Below are positions 8,618 to 15,901 of a stretch of DNA of 64,000 bases, in pieces. Under the pieces are notes generated by a model. The model worked only from the letters and a program-made list of their open reading frames with translations, was not told the origin of the DNA and searched no databases. The DNA comes from Runella slithyformis DSM 19594 (GTDB taxonomy: Bacteria; Bacteroidota; Bacteroidia; Cytophagales; Spirosomataceae). Position 1 is the first letter of the stretch; each line of letters begins with the position of its first letter. The stretch spans positions 2,617,001 to 2,681,000 of the forward strand of contig NC_015703.1 in assembly GCF_000218895.1 (NCBI RefSeq), in the 5' to 3' direction. The translations under genes and the position numbers were made by a program.

Positions 8618-10387
8618 ATGAAACAACTGCACATATTTTTCTTTTGTCTTTTTTCCGTTGTCGCTTTGGCCCAAGCTCCCGGGGAACTGAAATGGTGGAA
8701 ACCCTCCGACAGTCCGTTTGCCGTCATTGACGGGCAGGCGTGGTCGAATGAGATGCGCGACACCATTCAGCGTTTTCCGCCGCGCGCGGAAAGCGTGGTG
8801 CGGAAAGCCGTTTGGAACCTCTCGCGCAACAGCGCCGGGCTTTCGATCCGGTTCGTGAGCGATGCACCGCAGATCATTGTACGCTACAAAATAACGGGCA
8901 ACGCTGCCCTGCCGCACATGCCGGCTACGGGCGTGAGCGGAGTAGATCTGTACGGCCTCGACAGCGACGGAAACTGGCATTTAGCCAACGGCAAGTATAG
9001 TTTCAAAGATACCGTTCTATACAACTTTGATAAACTGAAGCCCAACGACAATTACCATAAACTGGGGCGTGAATACCGCCTGTTTTTGCCTTTGTACAAC
9101 AGCGTCAGGGACTTAGAGATCGGGGTGCCCAAGGGCAGTATTTTTACCGTATTGCCGCAACGTATGGAAAAACCCATTGTGGTCTATGGTACCTCGATCG
9201 CCCAGGGAGCCTGTGCCTCGCGCCCCGGCATGGCGTGGACCAATATTCTGGCCCGGAAGCTTGACCGTACGGTGATCAATCTGGGATTTTCGGGCAATGG
9301 ACGCTTGGAGAAAGAGGTCATTGACCTCCTCAATGAAATCGACGCCAAGGTGTTTGTACTGGATTGTTTGCCCAACCTGATCTATCCGATCGTGGAGCGG
9401 AAAGAACTCCAAACGAGAATCATTGAGTCGGTCAAAAGCCTGCGTGCCAAACATCCGAACACACCCATTCTGCTGACCGAGCACGATGGCTACACTGAAA
9501 GCTATTTGGTGCCACACCGTCAGCCGCTGTTTGAGGAGGCCAACCAAGACCTGCGCGAAGCCTTTGCCCAACTCACGGCCGAAAAAGTACCGAACCTTTA
9601 CCTTTTGCCCATTTCAGACATCAACATGGACTTGGACTGTATGGTCGACGGGACACACCCCAACGATTTGGGTATGATGCGCTACGCTGTGGCCTACGAG
9701 AAGAAATTACGCGAAATACTGCAACAACCCATTGGCGTGCTCAAAACGCAAATGCCCGTCCGGCACAACCGAGAGCCCGGCAGTTACCATTGGGAAGAGC
9801 GCCATAACGAAATCCTGAAACTCAACCGAACCGAGCCGAGCAACGTGCTGATGATCGGTAATTCCATCACGCACAATTGGGGCGGCAAACCCCTCAACAA
9901 CCGCATCAAAGGGGCGGATGCCTGGCAAAAATACCTCGAACCGTTTCACGCCCGCAATTTCGGTTTTGGCTGGGACCGGGTGGAAAATGTGCTGTGGCGC
10001 GTATACCACGACGAACTGGATGGAATTTCACCCGAAAAGATCATCCTCAATATCGGAACCAATAACCTCCACCTCAACACCGACGACGAGATCGTGCAGG
10101 GCCTGAAGCTCTTGGTGCAGGCCATTCAGGCCCAACAACCTAAGGCAAAGATCACGCTTCTGGGCATTTATCCCCGCCGAGAGCAGGAAAGCCGCATTGT
10201 GACGTTGAACAAAGGCATTCAGGCGTTGGCCAAATCCATCGGGGTAGGCTACGCTGATATCGGCAAACCGCTGTTGCTGAAAAACGGTAAAATCGACGAA
10301 GCGATGTTTTCCGACGGCCTGCACCCCAACGCGGTCGGGTATGACCTGCTGGGTAAGGAACTTCAACCTGTTTTAAAAGCCAATTAA
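8618..10387 (+). CDS. Exported tandem SGNH/GDSL hydrolase
   Basis: 589 residues with a signal peptide (MKQLHIFFFCLFSVVALAQ). There are three segments. The first is a GxDLY-type beta domain (GVSGVDLYGLDSDG near 110). The second is an SGNH hydrolase (VVYGTSIAQGACASRPG near 190, DGTHPNDLGM near 345). The third is another SGNH domain (NVLMIGNSITHNWGG near 410, LNIGTNNLHLNTDDE near 480, FSDGLHPNAVGYD near 568). Each SGNH unit keeps its Ser in block I, Asn-containing blocks, and the final DxxHP. Such enzymes usually remove acetyl or other acyl groups from sugars. The 24-nt gap to the next gene suggests co-transcription. Deacetylation of glycans is the likely role (inference). Confidence 0.85.
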   Translation: MKQLHIFFFCLFSVVALAQAPGELKWWKPSDSPFAVIDGQAWSNEMRDTIQRFPPRAESVVRKAVWNLSRNSAGLSIRFVSDAPQIIVRYKITGNAALPHMPATGVSGVDLYGLDSDGNWHLANGKYSFKDTVLYNFDKLKPNDNYHKLGREYRLFLPLYNSVRDLEIGVPKGSIFTVLPQRMEKPIVVYGTSIAQGACASRPGMAWTNILARKLDRTVINLGFSGNGRLEKEVIDLLNEIDAKVFVLDCLPNLIYPIVERKELQTRIIESVKSLRAKHPNTPILLTEHDGYTESYLVPHRQPLFEEANQDLREAFAQLTAEKVPNLYLLPISDINMDLDCMVDGTHPNDLGMMRYAVAYEKKLREILQQPIGVLKTQMPVRHNREPGSYHWEERHNEILKLNRTEPSNVLMIGNSITHNWGGKPLNNRIKGADAWQKYLEPFHARNFGFGWDRVENVLWRVYHDELDGISPEKIILNIGTNNLHLNTDDEIVQGLKLLVQAIQAQQPKAKITLLGIYPRREQESRIVTLNKGIQALAKSIGVGYADIGKPLLLKNGKIDEAMFSDGLHPNAVGYDLLGKELQPVLKAN

Positions 10388-10410
10388 CCCCCTTAACAAA
10401 CCATTCCATT

Positions 10411-11373
10411 ATGAAAAAAAATGCTCTTTACACCGTATTGTTTGCGGTCAGCGTTCTCAGCACCTTTGCCCAAACCAAGTCCAAAGACTTCAAAGTGGTG
10501 GGCTATTATGTGCCCACGATCCCTGCCGAGCAGATTCCGATCGACTTGCTCACGCACATCAATTTTGCCTTTGCCATTCCTGCCAAAACGGGCGATACAC
10601 TGGAGCCGCTGCGAGACCCCGAGCCGCTGAAAAAGTTGGTCAGTTTTGTGCATAAGCACAAAAAGCAGGTGTTCATTTCCATCGGCGGCTGGGGAATCGG
10701 CGATGGCGGCGGCGATGATACCCGTTTCCACAAAATGGCCGAACGTGCCGAAGGACGGCATACGTTCGTCAGAAACGTAATGAAATTTGTCCGTACTTAT
10801 CAAGTGGACGGCGTGGATCTGGACTGGGAATACCCCGACGAAGACAGTCGTTCGGCCGATGATTACGTGGCGCTCGTCAATGAGTTGGGCGATTCGCTTC
10901 ACTTAAAAGGTAAAAAGCTGACCGCAGCGGTGATCTCGTACGGCAAAAAAGGCTACGGCATGAAAAAAGAAGCCCTGGATAAAATGGACTGGATCAACCT
11001 CATGGCGTACGACGACGATTACGGCCCGAGCTACATCAAAGCACACTCGCCTTACTCATTGGCCGTTAAAAGCTTGGATTACTGGACCAAAGAGCGGCAA
11101 ATTCCCGTCCAAAAAACCCTTTTAGGCCTGCCGTTTTATTCCAAAAAAGGAATGGGCAACTACGGCCCCGATTACAAAAATCTGCTCAAAGACGGTGCCA
11201 GTCCGTTGGATGATTATTGGAAAGGAGCCTTCTATAACGGCACGCTGACCATCGAACAAAAGACCCGCCTGGCCAAAGAACGCGGTTGCGGCGGGGTGAT
11301 GATCTGGGAAATTTCCTGCGATACCAACGACGACTATTCGCTTTTGAAGGCCATCAAACGCGGTGCGAACTAG
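10411..11373 (+). CDS. Exported GH18 family chitinase-like hydrolase
   Basis: 320 residues with a signal peptide (MKKNALYTVLFAVSVLSTFAQ). GH18 barrel motifs are complete: VFISIGGWGIG on strand 3, DGVDLDWEYPDED on strand 4 (acid/base Glu140 of DxxDxDxE), WINLMAYDDDYG on strand 6, and GGVMIWEISCD on strand 8. GH18 enzymes cleave beta-1,4-GlcNAc bonds by substrate-assisted catalysis; members include chitinases and endo-beta-N-acetylglucosaminidases acting on N-glycan cores. No carbohydrate-binding module is attached. Beside a glycosylasparaginase and fucosidases, an N-glycan chitobiose role is as plausible as chitin. It is the last gene of this plus-strand group. Confidence 0.9.
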   Translation: MKKNALYTVLFAVSVLSTFAQTKSKDFKVVGYYVPTIPAEQIPIDLLTHINFAFAIPAKTGDTLEPLRDPEPLKKLVSFVHKHKKQVFISIGGWGIGDGGGDDTRFHKMAERAEGRHTFVRNVMKFVRTYQVDGVDLDWEYPDEDSRSADDYVALVNELGDSLHLKGKKLTAAVISYGKKGYGMKKEALDKMDWINLMAYDDDYGPSYIKAHSPYSLAVKSLDYWTKERQIPVQKTLLGLPFYSKKGMGNYGPDYKNLLKDGASPLDDYWKGAFYNGTLTIEQKTRLAKERGCGGVMIWEISCDTNDDYSLLKAIKRGAN

Positions 11374-11480
11374 TTGGCAAAGAGTTTCAGTAAGGCATTT
11401 GCTCCCACACCCAATACGATTGCACTTCCGTAACTAAGCAACGTACCGATCAGTCTCTATTCTGATTTTTTATTGACCAT
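11370..11480 (-). pseudogene. Possible small membrane-protein ORF interrupted by an amber codon
   Basis: Read on the minus strand from an ATG at 11480, the frame gives MVNKKSE, then TAG, then RLIGTLLSYGSAIVLGVGAN and ALLKLFAN before a TAG stop at 11370-11372, which overlaps the GH18 stop. The part after the internal stop is one clean hydrophobic helix with codon use like the neighbouring genes. It could be a decayed small membrane protein, a fragment, or chance. No family is recognised. Confidence 0.25.
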
Positions 11481-11968
11481 TGTGTTTTTTTGATTGCTTT
11501 CGCTGAATCGAATCAATGATTTGGGGGCAATCAAAAAACCAATGGACGCATCATGTTCTGCCCTAAAACAAAAAACCATTCGTACTTCGTCATTTTTTTT
11601 AATCTGTATTCCTACTCAAAGTTGCCGTTTGAGGGCAACCTATTTCAGGCAATGACACTAAACCACTCGTAAATCGTCATTAAGTGGTCGAGTAAAAGTT
11701 TTTGGGTGATTCAAATCAGCCTCGGTAGAGGCTAAACATTTGTAGTAGTAGGATGGATTTTTTTTAGTTATTTGTATTAGCTTCGGAGAAGCGCAACCTT
11801 GTACTTTGTTGCGCTTCTCCGAAGCTAATAAACTCAAATATTCTGTTGCTGCTACTACTACAAAGGTTGCGCTTCTCCGAAGCTAAACTAATAGTATACT
11901 AAAATTTATACTTGACTGCTTAAATCTCTTATTTCCTTACCTTCGTGCATTTATTGGCCTTATTTTCC
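11374..11968. other. Intergenic region with palindromes, no confident gene
   Basis: About 590 bp separate the GH18 gene from the radical SAM gene. Besides the amber-interrupted ORF, it has a 12-bp inverted repeat (TTTTTTGATTGC at 11486-11497, complement at 11527-11538) and a cluster of hairpin repeats from 11718 to 11885. TACCTTCG around 11936 is one base off the TAnnTTTG -7 box and may promote the radical SAM gene. Confidence 0.6.
11718..11885. repeat. REP/BIME-like palindromic repeat cluster
   Basis: The cluster has nested inverted symmetry. A short hairpin AGCCTC-GGTA-GAGGCT (11718-11733) is followed by TTTGTAGTAGTAG (11739-11751). A perfect 23-bp inverted repeat comes next (arms 11775-11797 and 11808-11830, 10-nt loop). 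Then come CTACTACTACAAA (11852-11864), the exact complement of the TTTGTAGTAGTAG tract, and a third GGTTGCGCTTCTCCGAAGCT copy (11865-11884). The paired hairpins in opposite orientation are the organisation of REP/BIME elements, which RAYT-type transposases can spread. No transposase gene lies in this window. Confidence 0.75.
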
Positions 11969-14185
11969 ATGCGCATGATCTCTCCCAACAGGCTCTTACT
12001 GCTTACGCCGCCGTTTACCCAACTCAATACACCCTATCCGGCTACGGCCTATATCAAGGGGTTTTTGAATACGTTGGGGGTGCCGTCCCGGCAGGCCGAT
12101 CTGGGCATTGAGGTCATTTTAGCGCTTTTTTCTCCCGATGGACTTACCCAACTGTTTGACGCCCTCGACCGCGCCGAGCACGACATTGAACTGTCGGATA
12201 ATGCCTTTCGGATCTACAGCCTGCGTGATGAGTATTGTACGACTATTGAGCCGGTAATTCTTTTTTTACAGAATAAAAACCCCACCCTTGCGCACAGTAT
12301 CTGCGACCGCACGTACCTGCCCGAGGCCTCCCGCTTCAAAGACGTGGAAGACCTCGAATGGGCGTTTGGCAGCATGGGTACGCAGGACAAAGCCCGCCAC
12401 CTGGCCACGCTGTACCTGGAAGACCTGGGGGATTTTATTCAGGAAGCCCTTGATCCACATTTCGGGTTCAGTCGCTACGCAGAGCGGTTGGGCCGCACGG
12501 CTACGCATTTTGATGAAATGCAGGCTTCGCTGGAAGCACCCGACACACTGATCACAACGCTGCTGACGGAATTGCTCGACCAAAAGATCAAAGCGTTTGC
12601 GCCAACGGTCGTATGTCTGACCGTACCCTTTCCGGGCAATCTTTTCGGGGCGTTGAAGTGCGGACAATACCTTAAAAAACACTATCCCGACGTCAAAATT
12701 GTGATGGGCGGCGGTTTCTGCAATACCGAACTCCGCTCGCTGTCGGATCCGCGCGTGTTTGAGTATGTCGATTTTGTGTGTCTCGACGATGGCGAAGCGC
12801 CGCTGCGCTCGCTGTTGGAGTATTTGGAGCAAAAACGACCGTTGGAAAAGCTCAAACGTATTTTTTCGTTAGTGGATAACCAAGTTGTTTTCCACAATGG
12901 AGCCACCGAAAAAGACGTAGCCCAACGCGAAACGGGTACGCCGGATTATACCGACTTGAAGCTGATGGAGTATCTGTCGGTCATTGAGATCGTCAATCCG
13001 ATGCACCGACTCTGGAGCGACGGTCGATGGAACAAGCTGACGCTGGCGCACGGGTGTTATTGGGGAAAATGCTCTTTCTGCGACATTTCACTTGATTACA
13101 TCAAAAACTACGAGCCGCTCACGGCCTCGCTCATTTGCGACCGCATCGAAGAGATCATTCAACAAACCAAACAAAACGGTTTTCATTTCGTAGATGAAGC
13201 CGCACCGCCGGCGCTGTTGAGAGATGTGGCCATCGAAATCATTCGTCGAAAATTGACCGTGGTTTGGTGGACCAATATTCGGTTTGAGAAGAATTTTACG
13301 CACGATCTTTCCCGCTTGCTGAAAGCCTCCGGCTGCATTGCCATGTCGGGCGGGTTGGAAGTGGCGTCGGACCGGTTGTTGGAAAAAATGAAAAAAGGCG
13401 TCACCGTAGGGCAGGTAGCCCGCGTCACCGACGGATTTACGCAGGCAGGTATTATGGTGCACGCGTATCTGATGTACGGTTTTCCGACCCAAACCGCGCA
13501 GGAGACGATTGATTCGTTGGAAATGGTACGACAACTGTTTCAAAACGGCGTGTTGCAATCGGGCTTTTGGCACCGCTTCGCCATGACCTCACACAGTCCC
13601 GTGGGCCTGCACCCCGAAGCCTTCGATGTACAGCGCATCGGCCCCGATTTCGGCGGTTTTGCCGACAATGACCTGTATCACGATGACCCTAAGGGAGCCG
13701 ACCACGACCTGTACAGTGAAGGCTTGCGCAAATCATTGTTCAACTACATGCACGGCGTAGGTTTTGAGATTCCGCTGAATAAGTGGTTTTCGAGTAAAGT
13801 GCCTTCTACGACCATTCCTCCCAATTATATCCAAAAGCAAATGGCCCAACAGGAGGAGTCCGTTCGGAAAAATGCCTTTGTGGTTTGGCTGGGCACTCTG
13901 CCTTCGTTGGCGTATTTTGAGGTAAAACAGGGTAAAAAAACGATACAGATGGCCGAGCTGCACTTTTACCATAAAAAGCACGACTTTGTGCTCGAGGTGC
14001 CCGCCGCGATGGGTGATTTTTGGACGGAAATTTTTCCTCAATTGGCCATTGCCAACTTCGAGAAGCCTTTCCTGTATCAGCAATTACAAAATGATTTTGA
14101 AAACGCGTCCTTTGGAAGCTTTGAGGCTTTCTGCAAGACAACCGCCTGGAAGCAACTGCGCGAAAATGGATTACTAATTCTATAA
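11969..14185 (+). CDS. B12-binding-domain radical SAM protein
   Basis: 738 residues from the ATG at 11969; an in-frame GTG at 11945 is possible, but the conserved-looking N-terminus RLLLLTPPFTQLNTPYP favours the ATG. An N-terminal cobalamin-binding-like Rossmann part (VVCLTVPFPGNLFGALKCG, VKIVMGGGFCNTELRSL) is followed by a radical SAM core. The cysteines lie in HGCYWGKCSFCDISLDYI, residues 363, 368 and 371, which is CX4CX2C and not the common CX3CX2C. HFVDEAAPPALLRDVAIEI and GIMVHAYLMYGFPTQTAQET belong to the barrel. The substrate is unknown. No obvious partner enzyme is adjacent; the downstream AEC gene is on the opposite strand. Confidence 0.82.
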   Translation: MRMISPNRLLLLTPPFTQLNTPYPATAYIKGFLNTLGVPSRQADLGIEVILALFSPDGLTQLFDALDRAEHDIELSDNAFRIYSLRDEYCTTIEPVILFLQNKNPTLAHSICDRTYLPEASRFKDVEDLEWAFGSMGTQDKARHLATLYLEDLGDFIQEALDPHFGFSRYAERLGRTATHFDEMQASLEAPDTLITTLLTELLDQKIKAFAPTVVCLTVPFPGNLFGALKCGQYLKKHYPDVKIVMGGGFCNTELRSLSDPRVFEYVDFVCLDDGEAPLRSLLEYLEQKRPLEKLKRIFSLVDNQVVFHNGATEKDVAQRETGTPDYTDLKLMEYLSVIEIVNPMHRLWSDGRWNKLTLAHGCYWGKCSFCDISLDYIKNYEPLTASLICDRIEEIIQQTKQNGFHFVDEAAPPALLRDVAIEIIRRKLTVVWWTNIRFEKNFTHDLSRLLKASGCIAMSGGLEVASDRLLEKMKKGVTVGQVARVTDGFTQAGIMVHAYLMYGFPTQTAQETIDSLEMVRQLFQNGVLQSGFWHRFAMTSHSPVGLHPEAFDVQRIGPDFGGFADNDLYHDDPKGADHDLYSEGLRKSLFNYMHGVGFEIPLNKWFSSKVPSTTIPPNYIQKQMAQQEESVRKNAFVVWLGTLPSLAYFEVKQGKKTIQMAELHFYHKKHDFVLEVPAAMGDFWTEIFPQLAIANFEKPFLYQQLQNDFENASFGSFEAFCKTTAWKQLRENGLLIL

Positions 14186-14269
14186 TTTGTCCTCACTCCT
14201 GACCTCTCACTTCCCGCTTCCCACTCCTGCCTTCTCGCTTCTGACTCCTGACTCCTCACTTCTGCCCCC
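14186..14269. repeat. CTCACT/CTTCT/CTGACTCCT low-complexity repeat
   Basis: The gap between the convergent radical SAM and AEC genes is almost wholly pyrimidine-rich shuffled units such as CTCACTCCTGACCTCTCACT and CTTCTGACTCCTGACTCCTC. The same unit type occurs in frame inside hisF (about 41530-41556), which shows it is a dispersed family within this window. Confidence 0.7.
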
Positions 14270-15190
14270 TCACGCCAATTTCAGCCCAACCACCAGACCC
14301 CACATCAGTAAGAAGCTGATCAGCAGGGAGATGTTGACCAATACGCCCGCAATGCGCGAGTCATACTTAAGCTCGTCGGCAAAGGGAAGGATGGTCATGC
14401 CGATGGGTAAGATCACACAAACGATGAGGACATTGCGCATGAGCGAAGCTTCCGGAATGAACGTATATAACAGCAGGACCGCCGCAAATCCGCAGGCGTA
14501 ACGGATGGTCAGCACTTTTATGACCGCCCATACCTGACTTCGTTCGAGCGAAAAACTCATGTAAATACCCATCAGCAGCAAGACCAACGGTTTGTTGGCT
14601 TTGGCCAGTACATCCAGAAAATCATAGGCTACCGCAGGAACTTCAATTTTTAACGCATTGATGGTCAGTCCGATGAACATGGCCTGTAAGGGCGGCAACT
14701 GAATTACCTTCTGTAATACGCGTTTGTAATTGACACTTCCTTCGCCTTTGACCGCAAAATAACTCCCCACCGAATACACCAACCCAAACGTGATGATGGT
14801 ATTGCCGATGTCAAACATGGCTACATACACCAGTCCTTCGCGGCCCCAAATGCCTTCAATGATGGGAAACGCAAACAGCCCTACGTTAAGGCCGCCGCAG
14901 GCCATGGTCAGGACCCCGCGCAGTCGGTTGGGGTAATTTTTGAACCAGATCCACCCCACCAGGGTCATGACCAGCCCCAACGCAATGCAGAGAAGCGGAA
15001 TCAGAAAAAGGGTGGGTTCAAAGTGAATGCGGAGCATACTGACGATCATCAGCGCCGGGAAAGTGGTGTGCATCAAAAACTTGGAGATCGACTTGCCGTC
15101 CTGCTCAGTGACAAAATCAAATTTTTTTATCAAAAAACCCATCGTTGCAATACCGAGGGTAATTAAAAAGACGCTGTTGGTTTGATTCAT
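14270..15190 (-). CDS. AEC family transporter (auxin efflux carrier-like permease)
   Basis: 306 residues with about ten hydrophobic segments, no signal peptide, and short charged loops, matching the AEC/PIN-like permease family in length and layout. Recognisable parts are GIATMGFLIKKFDFVTEQDG at the N-terminus, FPALMIVSMLRIHFEPTLF, ACGGLNVGLFAFPIIEGIWG (the family's conserved central Gly/Asn-rich region) and VCVILPIGMTILPFADEL. AEC proteins move small organic anions such as malate or malonate across the inner membrane; the substrate is not evident. It stands alone on the minus strand, facing the radical SAM gene across a low-complexity repeat. Confidence 0.85.
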   Translation of the reverse strand: MNQTNSVFLITLGIATMGFLIKKFDFVTEQDGKSISKFLMHTTFPALMIVSMLRIHFEPTLFLIPLLCIALGLVMTLVGWIWFKNYPNRLRGVLTMACGGLNVGLFAFPIIEGIWGREGLVYVAMFDIGNTIITFGLVYSVGSYFAVKGEGSVNYKRVLQKVIQLPPLQAMFIGLTINALKIEVPAVAYDFLDVLAKANKPLVLLLMGIYMSFSLERSQVWAVIKVLTIRYACGFAAVLLLYTFIPEASLMRNVLIVCVILPIGMTILPFADELKYDSRIAGVLVNISLLISFLLMWGLVVGLKLA

Positions 15191-15227
15191 CTGAACGGAG
15201 CGGGAATATTCGGCTATTTTAGAAGTA

Positions 15228-15235
15228 CAAAAGTA
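15228..15235 (-). promoter_or_regulatory. -7 box (TACTTTTG) for the AEC gene
   Basis: Read on the minus strand this is TACTTTTG, a full match to the Bacteroidota -7 consensus TAnnTTTG, about 38 nt before the AEC start. No clear TTG -33 element was found at the expected distance. Confidence 0.45.
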
Positions 15236-15379
15236 ATAAAGTGGGGAACAGTCTATTTGAAAAACTTTGAAAAGTATAATTACAGGGCCTTCAATGTAGA
15301 AAGCTGTTTGCCGAATAAACCCATTTAAAAATTGTATAAATCTTGATTCTTTACAATCTATTTTTTGTTAAGTACAATT

Positions 15380-15405
15380 CGGTAACGTTGCCGATAACGT
15401 TTGCA
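15380..15405 (+). promoter_or_regulatory. Tandem LacI-type operator upstream of kdgF
   Basis: Two AACGTT cores, in GGTAACGTTGCC and GATAACGTTTGC, have centres 12 bp apart (CG at 15386-15387 and 15398-15399). The same pair with the same 12-bp spacing lies before uxaB at 17859-17884, and both are followed by a similar CAT/GTG-AAAAT stretch. AACGTT centred on CG is the classic LacI/PurR-family operator core. No regulator gene is in the window. Confidence 0.7.
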
Positions 15406-15530
15406 TAAAAATATCGGTCGCAATCATTGACTCACAACTAAAATAAAGATAAACTCAATCCATCGGTAAGTGACTCGCCCGGTGGCTCCATTAATTGATC
15501 TTAACTGAAAAATACAATTTAGAATCACGT

Positions 15531-15872
15531 ATGCATCCTTCCTTCGAAAAAGTACTGGTCGCTGATGACGACCTCCCCTGGGAAATCGTTGACGACAAAA
15601 TTCAGCGTAAAGTCATGTCGTATACCCGTGAGCTGATGCTGGTCAAAGTGGCATTTAAGCAGGGAGGAATCGGGACAATGCATCAACATCCCCATTTACA
15701 GATAAGTTACGTGGCCGGCGGTGTGTTTGAGATCACCATCGGCGATCAAACCCGAGTCTTAAAAGACGGAGACGTCTATTTCGTACCTTCCAACGTATTA
15801 CATGGGGCGGTTTGTCTGGAAGCAGGCCTATTGATTGATGTTTTTAACCCCATGCGCGAAGATTTTGTTTAA
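15531..15872 (+). CDS. kdgF: Cupin, unsaturated uronate ketonisation enzyme KdgF
   Basis: 113 residues from the ATG at 15531; an upstream in-frame TTG at 15495 is less likely. It is a single cupin barrel with metal-ligand candidates His51, His53 and Gln57 in MHQHPHLQISY and His91 in FVPSNVLHG. The ending LLIDVFNPMREDF is typical of KdgF. KdgF speeds the conversion of 4,5-unsaturated monouronates, released from pectin or alginate, into the linear keto form used by KduI. The GH105 gene, whose product would release unsaturated galacturonate, starts 29 nt later, so the two very likely form an operon under the tandem operator. Confidence 0.88.
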   Translation: MHPSFEKVLVADDDLPWEIVDDKIQRKVMSYTRELMLVKVAFKQGGIGTMHQHPHLQISYVAGGVFEITIGDQTRVLKDGDVYFVPSNVLHGAVCLEAGLLIDVFNPMREDFV

Positions 15873-15901
15873 CTATCAGCGGTAAAACGACATTCCTATA
15901 C

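Larger units (their letters stand above)
15191..15530. other. Divergent promoter region of the AEC and kdgF genes
   Basis: This 340-bp gap holds a minus-strand -7 box at 15228-15235 and the tandem LacI-type operator at 15380-15405. The rest is AT-rich leader with no ORF of note. The leader from operator to kdgF start is about 125 nt. Confidence 0.6.

Noticed and set aside
11486-11538. 12-bp inverted repeat TTTTTTGATTGC as a GH18 terminator
   Set aside because: The T run is in the left arm and the A run in the right arm, opposite to an intrinsic terminator. Kept only as a note in the intergenic entry.
15495-15530. Upstream TTG start for kdgF
   Set aside because: The extra 12 residues are not typical of KdgF, and the ATG at 15531 gives the expected length.
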